Assembly: GCA_902561325.1 (NCBI GenBank)
Contig: CACEOL010000002.1
Span: 62,001 to 126,000, forward strand
Reading direction: 5' to 3'
From: an uncultured SAR86 cluster bacterium
GTDB lineage: Bacteria; Pseudomonadota; Gammaproteobacteria; Magnimaribacterales; AG-339-G14
DNA: 64,000 bases
Part shown: positions 46,385 through 55,847 of the stretch, one piece after another
Layout: every line of letters begins with the position of its first letter
Position numbering within the stretch: the first letter of the stretch is position 1
Notes under the pieces: generated by a model
Databases searched by the model: none
Seen by the model: the letters and a program-made list of their open reading frames with translations, nothing else
Told to the model about the DNA's origin: nothing
Translations under genes and position numbers: made by a program

Positions 46385-47430
46385 TGCTATACGACTTTTT
46401 TTTAACAATTGTATTCTTTTTATCTTCTTTCGGTTTTAGCGAATTTAATGACATTTCTACTTGTGATAATGATGAAGTATTTGAAATAGTTTGTGGATTT
46501 CAGAATCCTGAAGATTTATATCTTTCTCCCTCTGAGACAAAAATAATTGTTTCAGAATTTGGTTCACTTGCGCCAAATACAAAATTTGGAGATTTGGTAT
46601 ATTTTGATTTAAGTACAAATAAAATAGAATCTATTTCAATTTCGTATGAATCTAATGAATGGGGAGATGATACCTGTAGTCTTGAGGACAAAAGAATGTC
46701 GCCTCATGGTATAGATCTTATTGAACGTGATGATGGAAAATACATGCTTGCAGTAGTAAACCATCTTCCGCGAGAGACAATTGAGTTATTTGAATTAGTA
46801 GAAACGAATACCTTGAAACTAATATGGAGAGGTTGTGTAGATGCGCCACAGAATAAATATTTTAATGATATTGCTTTAAAAAAAGACGGTTCTTTTTATG
46901 TTACAAGCATGTTTGATTCTAATATTTCTGAATGGTCGTTAGTTTCTGCAAGTATATTTATCTCAAATACGGGAGAAGTTTTTTATTGGCGTAAAGATAA
47001 TGGTTTTGAAGTTGTTTCAAATACCAGCGGTTCTTTTCCAAATGGAATAGATTTATCTTTTGATGAGAAATTTCTCTACATTAATTATTGGTTTTCTGGA
47101 TTAACCGTAAAATTTAATCTATCTAACAATTCAATCGATTATGAACATTTTGGTGGAGGTAAAGATAATCTTTTAGTTACAGATACCGGTTTATGGGTTG
47201 CGGCGCATAATTATTCAGGCGTGGAAGGACTTCAATGTGATGAATCAATAGTTCAATGTCCTTTGCCATTTACCATTCATCAACTTTCATTAACCGATTT
47301 AAGAGAAATAAAAAGTTATCAGTTTTCCAATAAACAAATGGGAGCTGCTACAGTTGCCTTACCAGAAAAAAATAAAATTTGGCTGGGTACTTTTCACGGA
47401 GACAGAATTGCTAGCTTTAATATTAAATAA
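46384..47430 (+). CDS. Exported beta-propeller protein, SMP-30/arylesterase-like
   Basis: A 348-residue secreted protein with a signal peptide (about residues 1-18). The body has repeated propeller blades such as GFQNPEDLYLSPSETKIIVSEFG, RMSPHGIDLIERDDGKYML and SFPNGIDLSFDEKFLYINYW, as in gluconolactonase, paraoxonase and strictosidine-synthase-like folds. Asn/Asp metal ligands are plausible in the NGIDLS blade. It is probably periplasmic. Last gene of the MoxR-CoxE-ABC run and directly upstream of tRNA-Ser. Confidence 0.8.
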   Translation: MLYDFFLTIVFFLSSFGFSEFNDISTCDNDEVFEIVCGFQNPEDLYLSPSETKIIVSEFGSLAPNTKFGDLVYFDLSTNKIESISISYESNEWGDDTCSLEDKRMSPHGIDLIERDDGKYMLAVVNHLPRETIELFELVETNTLKLIWRGCVDAPQNKYFNDIALKKDGSFYVTSMFDSNISEWSLVSASIFISNTGEVFYWRKDNGFEVVSNTSGSFPNGIDLSFDEKFLYINYWFSGLTVKFNLSNNSIDYEHFGGGKDNLLVTDTGLWVAAHNYSGVEGLQCDESIVQCPLPFTIHQLSLTDLREIKSYQFSNKQMGAATVALPEKNKIWLGTFHGDRIASFNIK

Positions 47431-47433
47431 AAT

Positions 47434-47523
47434 GGAGAGATGGCAGAGTGGTCGAATGCGCTCGCTTGGAAAGCGGGTAAGGGGGCAACTCCTTCAAGGG
47501 TTCGAATCCCTTTCTCTCCGCCA
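47434..47523 (+). tRNA. tRNA-Ser(GGA)
   Basis: A 90-base class II tRNA with encoded CCA. The acceptor stem GGAGAGA pairs with TCTCTCC. The anticodon stem CTCGC/GCGGG encloses TTGGAAA (anticodon GGA), a long variable arm follows (GGGGGCAACTCC) and the T arm is AAGGG TTCGAAT CCCTT. It lies upstream of csrA with the acyltransferase gene between them. Confidence 0.97.
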
Positions 47524-47531
47524 AAAATTTA

Positions 47532-48386
47532 ATGGAATATATTGAGTCAAAGTATTTTAGCTACGCGGATCCAGATGATCCTTGGTATCGTAAGTTAATC
47601 ATTAGAACCATTGAATCTTTGGCAGGTCAGCCTGCTTTATTTAAACTTTATCGTGAATATCAGGAAAACCCTAATAATTGGGATAGTTTTTGGCATGGGT
47701 GTTTAGACCAGCTCAAATTAAAATTAGACTTCAATTCCGATATAAATATTCCAAAGGATGGCCCTACAATCTTTGTAGCTAATCATCCTTATGGAGTTTT
47801 AGATGGTTTGGTAATCAGTTATTTTGTTTCAAAATACAGAGATGATTTTAAAGTATTGACACACTCACTTCTATTGAGAGCACCTGAGACGAAAGGTTAT
47901 TTATTGCCAATAGACTTCACTGGAGACAAACAAGCTTTGTTAACAAATCTCGATACCAGGAAAAAATCTAGACAACATCTTGCTAATGGGGGGTCCATAA
48001 TAATATTTCCTTCAGGTACTGTATCTACTACAGCTAAATTTTACGAAAATACAAAAATGGCTTTTGATCCTGAATGGAAAAAATTTACTTCGAGACTCAT
48101 TAAACAAACTGACCCATCAATAGTTCCTATTTATTTTTATGGATGTAATTCTATAAAGTTTCAATTGGCGAGCCACCTTGGCGATATGTTTAGAGCTTCA
48201 TTGCTTTTTCATGAAGTAAAAAGACGAATTGGAAGTGATTTTAAATTTATTGTTGGAAAACCTTTTAAATATTCAAATATTGATTCAGAATTATCGAATC
48301 GAGAACTAGCAGACTATCTAAGAACCAAAACCTATTTATTAAATCCTAAAATTTCTAAGGCACCTCCATACGGATTAGATCTTTAA
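47532..48386 (+). CDS. Lysophospholipid acyltransferase-like protein (PlsC fold)
   Basis: A 284-residue acyltransferase. The catalytic HxxxxD is HPYGVLD near residue 85, and IIFPSGTVSTTA near 155 corresponds to the glycerol-binding FPEGTRS motif. It has no clear transmembrane helix and is probably peripheral. It may acylate a lysophospholipid or ornithine-lipid precursor. It sits between tRNA-Ser and csrA. Confidence 0.82.
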   Translation: MEYIESKYFSYADPDDPWYRKLIIRTIESLAGQPALFKLYREYQENPNNWDSFWHGCLDQLKLKLDFNSDINIPKDGPTIFVANHPYGVLDGLVISYFVSKYRDDFKVLTHSLLLRAPETKGYLLPIDFTGDKQALLTNLDTRKKSRQHLANGGSIIIFPSGTVSTTAKFYENTKMAFDPEWKKFTSRLIKQTDPSIVPIYFYGCNSIKFQLASHLGDMFRASLLFHEVKRRIGSDFKFIVGKPFKYSNIDSELSNRELADYLRTKTYLLNPKISKAPPYGLDL

Positions 48387-48444
48387 TTAAATTCCTTTAG
48401 CATGGATGGTTTTTTTGCTATCTTATTAGAAAGGGGAAAAAATT

Positions 48445-48612
48445 TTGTTAGTTTTAAGTCGAAGAAGAGATCAGACTCTTGTAATTGGCGATAATGTAGA
48501 AGTAACAGTATTAGAAATTAAAGGAGGCCAAGTCCGTTTAGGAATAAATGCTCCTAAAGCTGTTCCGGTTCACAGAGGAGAAATCCACGCTAAAGTAATT
48601 GAAGAGAGTTAA
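48445..48612 (+). CDS. csrA: Carbon storage regulator CsrA
   Basis: A 55-codon gene too short for a simple ORF list. The translation begins MLVLSRRRDQTLVIGDNVEV, matching the CsrA N-terminal RNA-binding strand, and continues with VRLGINAPKAVPVHRGEI, which contains the conserved VHR of the second RNA-binding surface. It starts with TTG at 48445 behind an AAGGGG SD. CsrA dimers bind GGA motifs in mRNA leaders to control carbon use and motility. Position between tRNA-Ser and tRNA-Arg is a gammaproteobacterial arrangement. Confidence 0.95.
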   Translation: MLVLSRRRDQTLVIGDNVEVTVLEIKGGQVRLGINAPKAVPVHRGEIHAKVIEES

Positions 48613-48617
48613 AAAAA

Positions 48618-48694
48618 GCGCCCGTAGCTCAGTTGGATAGAGCACCTGGCTACGAACTAGGGTGTCGGAGGTTCGAATCCTTCCGGGCGCGCCA
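48618..48694 (+). tRNA. tRNA-Arg(ACG)
   Basis: A 77-base tRNA with encoded CCA. The acceptor stem is GCGCCCG/CGGGCGC, the anticodon stem CCTGG/CTAGG encloses CTACGAA (anticodon ACG, read as ICG after deamination) and the T arm is GGAGG TTCGAAT CCTTC. It begins five bases after csrA and precedes the AT-rich glycan cluster. No second copy of its 3' end was found downstream. Confidence 0.97.
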
Positions 48695-48858
48695 AATTAT
48701 TTTTTAAATTTTTTTGAAGTTTAGTAATAAAAGTTAATTTTTAAAAAGTTTTTTAAAATTTACAGATATAGTTTACAAAAGAAAGAAGTTTTTATTTTTA
48801 TATCTATGACGATAAAATTCATCAATTACCTATAAAATATATTTCTTTAAAAAAATTA

Positions 48859-50760
48859 GTGTATCCAAATCAAACTTTTTCAATATTGAGCAATGAATTG
48901 TCTATTGAGGTTTTTTTCTCTCTTTTAAGATACTCAGGAAAGAAAAAGGTTTTTTTAGTAAATAGTTTTAATTTTAGAAATAGCAGGCCAAAAAAATTTA
49001 TAAAAAGAAAAAAAATATTTAAATTTTTTATATCCAATCTTGAGATAATTGAATTACCTCTTCTAAAAATTAAAATTTCAGATGAGGACATCTATAGAAA
49101 AACTAATAAGATATTATTAGATTATTTGGAATCAAAAGAATTTAATCAATATGTCAAAAAAATAAGTTCAAGACTAATATTAGAAAACTATAAAGAAGGA
49201 ATAGAAATTGCCTTTAAGAAGCTTTACCTAGAGGAGTTATTTTCTATAACTTTGTTTAATGAAATTCTATCTTCACAAGAAAAAGAATTATTAATAAATA
49301 GAATTTTTATAAGGAATATAAAATTACTATCATTCAAAGGAATAACAGCTTCAATAAATAAATCTAAACATAAAATTATTTCCAATATTTTAACTAAATC
49401 ATATGACTTTATTTTACTCTTGTTCTATTCGCTCTTCTCGCCTAGGTTTTTTAGAGAAATTTTTTTTAGAGGAATTAAATTTAAGACTACACAAATAAAA
49501 AAATTTAAAACTTCTTCTCAAGTAGTTTGGGGTTTAGAAAAATTAAGTAAAGATAGTATTAATAAAGAATTAAATGACTTTGAACTCTTCGATGAATCTT
49601 TGCTAGAGATAAAAGAAAATCTTTTTCTAATAGGCCATAAATTTGGAAGAACAAACAAACAGCAAAAAGCATTAGTTTCAAAATTAAAAAGTTTAGGTTT
49701 AAGCTCATTAGATGAATCAAAAATTGCTATTCCTATTAGATGTCTATTTAAAAGCTTTATTTTATTTGGTTTTATTAAAAGATTATTTAATTTATTAAAC
49801 CTAAAATTTAAAAATATAAAAATTTCTCTTTTTGAGATAAATGTTATTGATAAGATCAATTTATCCATTCTCGAAGAAAAGATACTATCTAGCTATGTAG
49901 AAATAGACATATCAATAAGTAAAAATGATTATTCATTTCATCACATCATTAAAACTATAAATCAAAATACACTTGGAAAAATAAATGTTGGAATTCAGCA
50001 TAGCGCTTTATCCAAACCTTCACATCATCCAAATCAAGCACACACATTTTTTGATTTTTATTTTACTATGGGTCCCTTTTTTAAAGAATTATGGGCACCA
50101 CACTGGAATAAAAATAAAAAAATTATAAGCGTTGGTTCACATAGAGGATACTTAATCGAGAAAGCAAAAACTGATAAGAATTTAAAGATAAAATTTAAAG
50201 AGTATTACCCAAATTTGAATATTGTGATGCTTATTTCTCCAATTGACGAATATATTTCTCCAGAATGGTTATTGAGGAAAAGTTATAAAAATTTTTGGAA
50301 AATTTGTGATCTTAATCCTAATATAAATATAATTTTAAGACCTCGAAGAACCGAAGCTGTTTCTGATTTTAGAAATATGTTTCCCATAATAAAAGAATAT
50401 GAAAAAAGAAATAAAATTTTCTTTGAAATAGATAATTTCTCTACTCATGAACTTATTGCTTTTGCTGACTTTTTTGTATCCGAAGAAGGCTCAGGAAGCA
50501 TAAGTGAATCTGCTTTTCAAGACCATATCAATCTATCTACCATTGTTATTAGAACACCAATATTAGATGATTTAAGATCATTTTCTTTTAAAAATATGGA
50601 TGATTTAAAAGAACATATAAAAATTGTTCTTGAAGGAAAATTTTCTAATTCAAATTACTTAAAATTAAAAGATAAGTTTAGCGTTGATACAAGCACAAGT
50701 ACCTGGACTAAAGTTGGATCGATTTTAAATGAGCATCTTTCTAATGAGAATCAACTTTAA
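48859..50760 (+). CDS. Glycosyltransferase-like surface-glycan protein
   Basis: A 633-residue protein, lysine-rich and very AT-rich. The N-terminal part (residues 1-330) is unrecognised. The C-terminal part resembles a GT-B/polysaccharide-synthesis fold, with VGIQHSALSKPSHHPNQAHT near 375 and SEEGSGSISESAF near 545 corresponding to the nucleotide-sugar side. The GTG at 48859 is the first canonical start, but the frame is open back to 48772 with protein-like codons and no ATG, GTG or TTG there. The true start may be non-canonical or the gene may be 5'-truncated near the tRNA. It overlaps the convergent amidase gene by 20 bases. Confidence 0.6.
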   Translation: MYPNQTFSILSNELSIEVFFSLLRYSGKKKVFLVNSFNFRNSRPKKFIKRKKIFKFFISNLEIIELPLLKIKISDEDIYRKTNKILLDYLESKEFNQYVKKISSRLILENYKEGIEIAFKKLYLEELFSITLFNEILSSQEKELLINRIFIRNIKLLSFKGITASINKSKHKIISNILTKSYDFILLLFYSLFSPRFFREIFFRGIKFKTTQIKKFKTSSQVVWGLEKLSKDSINKELNDFELFDESLLEIKENLFLIGHKFGRTNKQQKALVSKLKSLGLSSLDESKIAIPIRCLFKSFILFGFIKRLFNLLNLKFKNIKISLFEINVIDKINLSILEEKILSSYVEIDISISKNDYSFHHIIKTINQNTLGKINVGIQHSALSKPSHHPNQAHTFFDFYFTMGPFFKELWAPHWNKNKKIISVGSHRGYLIEKAKTDKNLKIKFKEYYPNLNIVMLISPIDEYISPEWLLRKSYKNFWKICDLNPNINIILRPRRTEAVSDFRNMFPIIKEYEKRNKIFFEIDNFSTHELIAFADFFVSEEGSGSISESAFQDHINLSTIVIRTPILDDLRSFSFKNMDDLKEHIKIVLEGKFSNSNYLKLKDKFSVDTSTSTWTKVGSILNEHLSNENQL

Positions 50761-52021
50761 TCTTTAATATAAGATCGCTGAAATTATTTTTTATAAATTC
50801 TAAAAGATTTTTATCAGTACTTTTTGAAGAAATAAAATTTAATGACATTGGCATTCCATTTGAAACTCTATTTATTGGGGCTGTTAAACATGGAACATGA
50901 AGATAAGTCCAAAATAATGAAAGATCATCAACTTCTTTATTTCCAATTTCTGGAGCAATTCCATGTACAGCAGGGGTTATTAATAAATCTATTTCTGAAG
51001 ATTTAAAGAAATCATCAAATGATTTAATGTAAAGCGGATGATTGTTAATTTCTTTTATGAAATCTTCTTTTGAATAATTTTGACCTGATTCAATAAATTC
51101 CATAAACTTTTCAGTAATTTTTCTTTTTTCTTTAAGTTCGTTTTTAAAATAATATTCAAGTGATTTTGTGTAAATAACATGATGTGATTTATGAATTGAC
51201 TTGAAATATTTAGGAGTTTTTATGGGTTTTACATTTAACCCTTTTAAAGAAATTTTTTCAATAAAGTCATAATAGGCTTCCATCATATGAGGACTAACCT
51301 CAACAATTGAATTCAGATCATTTTCTTCAAGATAACCAATATTAGTAAATGAAGAATATTTAGATAAAGAATTTTTAGGATAATTAGTTCCTATTAGGGC
51401 TGTAGATTCAAGAGTTTGTATAGCAATGTCTAGATCATTTAAAAAAAAGCCTACCGTATCGAAAGGATCGCAAGTTTTTAAAATTCCTGTTCTAGGCATC
51501 AATCCAAAAGATGGTTTAAAACCAAGTACACCACAATACGATGCCGGCCTTGATATTGAAGCTCCAGATTGAGTTGCTAAGGAAATATCCGATTCTCCCA
51601 AAAGCACGCTTACAGCGCTTCCAGACGATGATGTGCCTGTAATTCTTTTTTTATTTAATGGGTTAAGAGTAGTTGTATCTGAATGAACTGCAAATTCAGA
51701 AGTAACTGTCTTACCAATAAAATTATAGCCAGCATTTAAAATAGAAGTTATAACTCTTGCATTGTTTCCAGCTTTAAATCCTTTCCAAATTGGACTTCCC
51801 ATCTCTGTTGGAAATATATAAGTATTAAAAATATCTTTAACTGTAAAGGAGGGTGTTTCAGTTTCCGTAGATAGAGGATTATCTGAAGAGAAAAAATTAG
51901 ATGAAGTAATGTAAAACTGTTCTAGCTCATCTTTATTAGGAATATACGCCATATGTTTATACTTTTTATTAGAGGCTTTAATAGCATCTAATTTCTTTAG
52001 AGTTGCTTTTATGTTATTCAT
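50741..52021 (-). CDS. Amidase-signature family protein
   Basis: A 426-residue amidase. The signature stretch is GTSSSGSAVSVLLGESDISL, with the nucleophile in ATQSGASISRPAS and the catalytic lysine in KTVTSEFAVHS. I place the start at ATG 52021 (MNNIKATLKKLDAIKA); the frame from 52072 adds 17 residues unlike the family. Amidases of this type hydrolyse amides of many substrates. Its place in a sugar cluster suggests removal of an N-acyl or amide group from a glycan precursor, which is inference. Confidence 0.88.
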   Translation of the reverse strand: MNNIKATLKKLDAIKASNKKYKHMAYIPNKDELEQFYITSSNFFSSDNPLSTETETPSFTVKDIFNTYIFPTEMGSPIWKGFKAGNNARVITSILNAGYNFIGKTVTSEFAVHSDTTTLNPLNKKRITGTSSSGSAVSVLLGESDISLATQSGASISRPASYCGVLGFKPSFGLMPRTGILKTCDPFDTVGFFLNDLDIAIQTLESTALIGTNYPKNSLSKYSSFTNIGYLEENDLNSIVEVSPHMMEAYYDFIEKISLKGLNVKPIKTPKYFKSIHKSHHVIYTKSLEYYFKNELKEKRKITEKFMEFIESGQNYSKEDFIKEINNHPLYIKSFDDFFKSSEIDLLITPAVHGIAPEIGNKEVDDLSLFWTYLHVPCLTAPINRVSNGMPMSLNFISSKSTDKNLLEFIKNNFSDLILKIKVDSH

Positions 52022-52110
52022 TAATCTATATATCGTATAAGTTTCTTTTAAAAAAACACCAAGTATTATCAATCTAACTTCATCAGAAGAGTTTCATGTG
52101 GAAAAGATTT

Positions 52111-53136
52111 TTATTTTAATTTTTGAAATATAAATCCATTATATCCAGTTGATAGGTTTTTCTTTAAAAGCTCTTGAAGATTTTTTCTCAAAGCTTCATT
52201 CTTAAGTAAATGAGATAACCCAAATAAAGGATGGTCAACATCAAGTTTAGATGAGTATTCATAAACTATATCGACATCCATTTCACCAACTGAGAAAACA
52301 TCTATAAATTTAAAGCCATTTCTTTCAAATAAGCTTTTGATACCCTTGATAGATCCAATTTGCAATATAAAAAAAGGATTAATATTTTGAGCGTCTCCTC
52401 TGAGGAGTTCAATATCCATTCCTCCACTATGCATATCTACTAAAGAGATAATTCCTTCATTTTTAAGTAAATTCTTTGCTTTTTGAAAAAAAATATCTAG
52501 TGAATGTGGATGTTCTATTACGCTATTTAAGAAAAGTAGGTCTACTGTTTCATGGTAAGAAGTGGAAACTTCTTCAAGAGTACTACATATTACTTCTGTA
52601 TTATTAAGTTTTTTAAGAGATTCTTCACAAGCTTTTGCCGGCTCTATAGCTATATATTTACTAGCGGTATTTGTTGTTTGAAGAACTTGAATAAAGTGTC
52701 CAAGACCCGCACCAACTTCCATAATTGTATCTACAGGAGTTTTGATTCCGTTTGTCATTAATTTTTCTTGTAATAAATTCCACCTTGGTTTCATTATCTG
52801 TTCAATTCTCAGTTCTTTAACAGCTGGCAGCATTTCGCTATCAACTAGATCAGCAGGTTGTAATTTATAAAAATTATCTAGAGATTCTAATGTCGGCCTT
52901 GGAGAGTTATATACAGAATTACAATTAACACATCTTAAATAAATCATAGATTGTAATGAAAAATACATATTGGATTCCTTGCTTTGGCAGAAAGGGCAGT
53001 TAGATTCTTCAAGCTCGGGGTTCTTACTTAGATATTTAGTTACCAAGACAGATAAGCTTTCACTAATTTTTTCTCTATATTTGGATGGTTTTGAGATTTC
53101 ATACAAAGATTTTTTATTTTTTTTAAAACTATTCAT
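52111..53136 (-). CDS. Class I SAM methyltransferase with N-terminal zinc ribbon
   Basis: A 341-residue protein. The N-terminal ribbon has two CxxC pairs (CPFCQSKES and CVNCNSVYNSPRP) and the SAM-binding motif is MEVGAGLGHFIQVL near residue 139. This architecture is common in sugar C-methyltransferases and cluster-associated methyltransferases in glycan operons. Substrate unknown. Codon use is AT-rich like its neighbours. Confidence 0.85.
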   Translation of the reverse strand: MNSFKKNKKSLYEISKPSKYREKISESLSVLVTKYLSKNPELEESNCPFCQSKESNMYFSLQSMIYLRCVNCNSVYNSPRPTLESLDNFYKLQPADLVDSEMLPAVKELRIEQIMKPRWNLLQEKLMTNGIKTPVDTIMEVGAGLGHFIQVLQTTNTASKYIAIEPAKACEESLKKLNNTEVICSTLEEVSTSYHETVDLLFLNSVIEHPHSLDIFFQKAKNLLKNEGIISLVDMHSGGMDIELLRGDAQNINPFFILQIGSIKGIKSLFERNGFKFIDVFSVGEMDVDIVYEYSSKLDVDHPLFGLSHLLKNEALRKNLQELLKKNLSTGYNGFIFQKLK

Positions 53137-53194
53137 TATTTGTATAAATTTAAATATGATTTTATTTAAAGGTATTCTCAGGATAATTAATACA

Positions 53195-53902
53195 TTAAAT
53201 TTTCTTTTTATATTGTGCTTTTAATTTTTCATCAATTTTAATTATTTTTTTTTGGCTTATATATTTTCTATATATTGCAATATCTTCTCTCTGTATAGTT
53301 GCATTAGATATTATTGATTGATCTTTTTTAATTTTCATTAAAACTTTTTTAACAAATATAGATATTTCAGGATATATTGAAGCTCTAAAGGAATTGTAAG
53401 AATCTAAATCAACTTTAAGCGTTTTCTTTAGAATGATGTTCCCTGTATCAATTCCCTCATCAATTAAATGACATGTGCATACAACTTTATTACCTTCAAA
53501 AATTTGCCACTCAGGAGCGCTACATCCTCTATATCTAGGTAAATCACCTGGATGAAAATTTAAAATGCCTAGAGAAAAAAGTTGAATAATTTCATTTTTT
53601 AAAATTCCAGTTCCGCCCTGTATGCCTATTTCATATTTTTTTTTATTAAGAAAATTCTTTAAATCTTTAGATTTAAGGTTTTTAAAATTAAAAAAATTAA
53701 AATGTTTTTTAAGATAATCTTCTTTAGGAGGCTTCCATAAGTTACCGCATCTCTCTTCTTCGAGAGTATCTATTTCAGAAAAATTTCCAAAGGTAATTAC
53801 GTCAATATCTAAGTTTGTTAATTTAGATAGGTATTGCCTACCTGCATATGAATTCTTATTCATTAAAAGAGCAATTTTGGTATTTGCTTCCTTTGCTTTC
53901 AT
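53195..53902 (-). CDS. Formyltransferase-family protein (sugar N-formyltransferase-like)
   Basis: A 235-residue protein of the methionyl-tRNA formyltransferase fold. The catalytic Asn-His pair lies in LNFHPGDLPRYRG near residue 113 and the Asp in DEGIDTGNIIL near 145. It lacks the C-terminal tRNA-binding domain of Fmt (about 315 residues), so it is more likely a sugar-amine N-formyltransferase using 10-formyl-tetrahydrofolate. It neighbours an amidotransferase that could supply the amino group. Confidence 0.82.
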   Translation of the reverse strand: MKAKEANTKIALLMNKNSYAGRQYLSKLTNLDIDVITFGNFSEIDTLEEERCGNLWKPPKEDYLKKHFNFFNFKNLKSKDLKNFLNKKKYEIGIQGGTGILKNEIIQLFSLGILNFHPGDLPRYRGCSAPEWQIFEGNKVVCTCHLIDEGIDTGNIILKKTLKVDLDSYNSFRASIYPEISIFVKKVLMKIKKDQSIISNATIQREDIAIYRKYISQKKIIKIDEKLKAQYKKKI

Positions 53903-53917
53903 TTTTTTAATTGATAT

Positions 53918-55084
53918 TTATTCTTGAGATTGAATTTCATCAATAAATTCAAGAACAAATGGCTTTTTGTGAATATTATGTGTTACATTTTTGACAGGAA
54001 TTTGTTTATTTTTAATCGCTTCCTCTCTTTTACTTTTAATAATTTCATAAAATTCATCTTTATTCATTCCTGTTATTTCCAAATAGTATTCAAGTACCTG
54101 AGGTTCTATTTGGTCATATTTTTCTGCTAGGAGCATTGCATCAGATCTACTCAATAAACCAGTTCTAACATCTAAACTTGCATGAAAAGTTGCTCTACCA
54201 TAACCTCTTTTTAAATAGTTCGTAAAATCATGTAGTCCAGGCATAATACATTCAGCACTTTTATAACCTTTGTATGTTCCCTCAATTAAGTCTTCTTTCC
54301 AATTATATTTTTCTTTAATGAATTCAGTTTGTCTTTCTTCATCCCAAAACAAGAAGTCTCCTAGGTGAATACCCCAAACACCTGCTTTTTCACATTCTTC
54401 CTGAGAGGGAGGCTCAAAAAGCTTATATCTTCTTTTTTCATCTTCATTCTTAGCAAATTCTTCTGGAGATATTTTTGCTGAAACTTTTCTAAAATAATCC
54501 CTATCAAACTTTCTTATAGGATTAAAATAAGACGCTCTTCCAGAGGACTCAGCTATTGATTCTCCCCAAATCAAAAGAGGAATATTAAATTTTGTTGCCA
54601 CATGAAGAGAATAGGCTCCTATACCAGAATGGCAGTGCCAGCAAACATCACCTATTGCTTGAAGACTATTTTTTGCAGCGGTATTTACTGTTGACCTAGA
54701 AGGAGTGTACATCATATGGTCAACATCAAAGACCTCTATTGCATTCATGAGGTTATACCATCCAATCTTAGAGTACCAATTATGAGAGGCTGTCACTGCT
54801 AAAACTCTCATCTTGTAAACTTTAACCATAACATGCAATTGATACATACTATCTTTCCCACCACTAATAGGAACCATACAATCATAGGGAGAATTTTTTT
54901 TCTTAGCCTCAATTCTTGCTTTGTCTAATATTTCTGAAAGATCTTTAGATCTTTCTTCCCAAGATATATGCATCTTTTGTTCAGATGAATTGCAAGCTCT
55001 ACATATTCCTAATTCATCAAATTCAATTCCTTCAGTTGTTTCTGGCATACAACATCTATTGCAATATATAAGATCTTTAATCAA
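53918..55084 (-). CDS. N-acetyl sugar amidotransferase (WbpG/PseA-like)
   Basis: A 388-residue ATP-dependent amidotransferase of the TIGR03573-like family. It has the PP-loop ISGGKDSMYQLHV near residue 67, and CNRCCMPETTEGIEFD and CRAC supply an N-terminal zinc-ribbon cysteine set. Members introduce an amidino or acetamidino group on sugars of O-antigen or flagellar glycans. The stop-to-start spacing with the methylase is 3 bases. It suggests modification of a diamino- or nonulosonic-type sugar. Confidence 0.88.
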   Translation of the reverse strand: MIKDLIYCNRCCMPETTEGIEFDELGICRACNSSEQKMHISWEERSKDLSEILDKARIEAKKKNSPYDCMVPISGGKDSMYQLHVMVKVYKMRVLAVTASHNWYSKIGWYNLMNAIEVFDVDHMMYTPSRSTVNTAAKNSLQAIGDVCWHCHSGIGAYSLHVATKFNIPLLIWGESIAESSGRASYFNPIRKFDRDYFRKVSAKISPEEFAKNEDEKRRYKLFEPPSQEECEKAGVWGIHLGDFLFWDEERQTEFIKEKYNWKEDLIEGTYKGYKSAECIMPGLHDFTNYLKRGYGRATFHASLDVRTGLLSRSDAMLLAEKYDQIEPQVLEYYLEITGMNKDEFYEIIKSKREEAIKNKQIPVKNVTHNIHKKPFVLEFIDEIQSQE

Positions 55085-55087
55085 AAC

Positions 55088-55702
55088 TTACCTCTTAAAA
55101 AGCCACCAAGTAGTATCATCAAAACCTGCAGGATCATTAATGTATCCCCAATGAAAGCCATAATCTATCAGCTCGACATCAAAATTTTCTATGAATAATT
55201 TACCAAAATCTCTCTTAAATAATTTATCTTTTTCCCCTCTATATTCGATTGAAATAGGAGTTCTATTGAAGTACTCATTTATCAGTATGTATTTATTTGA
55301 GTATTCGTACATTTTTTCCATGTTCTTCAAAAGATTATCAGGATGAATATGGATTAAAACTTGAGTTGTAAATACTAAATCAAATGATTGTTTTTCAAAG
55401 TCTGAATCTATTATTGAACCAAGGAAATGTTGGTGTAAGTTATATTTTTTTAAGACATGATTATAAGCGGTATCGCTTATTTCTATAATAGACTTCTTTG
55501 CTTTTGGATTAAGGATTTCAAAGAAACCAAGATTTCTTCCTATATTAGATCCACACTCTAAAAAAGAGCTTATAGAATCTGCTTTAGAAAGCATTTTTTT
55601 CCAACATTTAACTCCCAAGTTTTGATCAAAAGTATTATTTCTTTCTTGATATTCAGCCTCATAAGTTTCAGTCCAAAACTTTTCTTGTTCGTTACGAGTC
55701 AT
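55088..55702 (-). CDS. Pseudaminic-acid-associated methyltransferase-like protein
   Basis: A 204-residue SAM methyltransferase. It starts with EQEKFWTETYEAEYQERNN, a pattern seen in the pseudaminic acid biosynthesis-associated methylase family, and the SAM site is FLECGSNIGRNLGFFE near residue 48. The typical DLVFTTQVLIHIHPDNL stretch follows. It probably methylates a sugar in the same pathway as the amidotransferase. The 145 bases before its start hold no gene. Confidence 0.85.
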   Translation of the reverse strand: MTRNEQEKFWTETYEAEYQERNNTFDQNLGVKCWKKMLSKADSISSFLECGSNIGRNLGFFEILNPKAKKSIIEISDTAYNHVLKKYNLHQHFLGSIIDSDFEKQSFDLVFTTQVLIHIHPDNLLKNMEKMYEYSNKYILINEYFNRTPISIEYRGEKDKLFKRDFGKLFIENFDVELIDYGFHWGYINDPAGFDDTTWWLFKR

Positions 55703-55847
55703 TTTCTTTTTGAAATCTTAAGTTTGTAGCAAATTCCGCTTAGTATACCCAAAAAAAAACTTTGATATAAATTTTTATAAAAAGTTAAAACGAAATATTT
55801 GAAATACACTTAATTTTAAAATCTGAAATAACAAAAAAATTGTTAAA

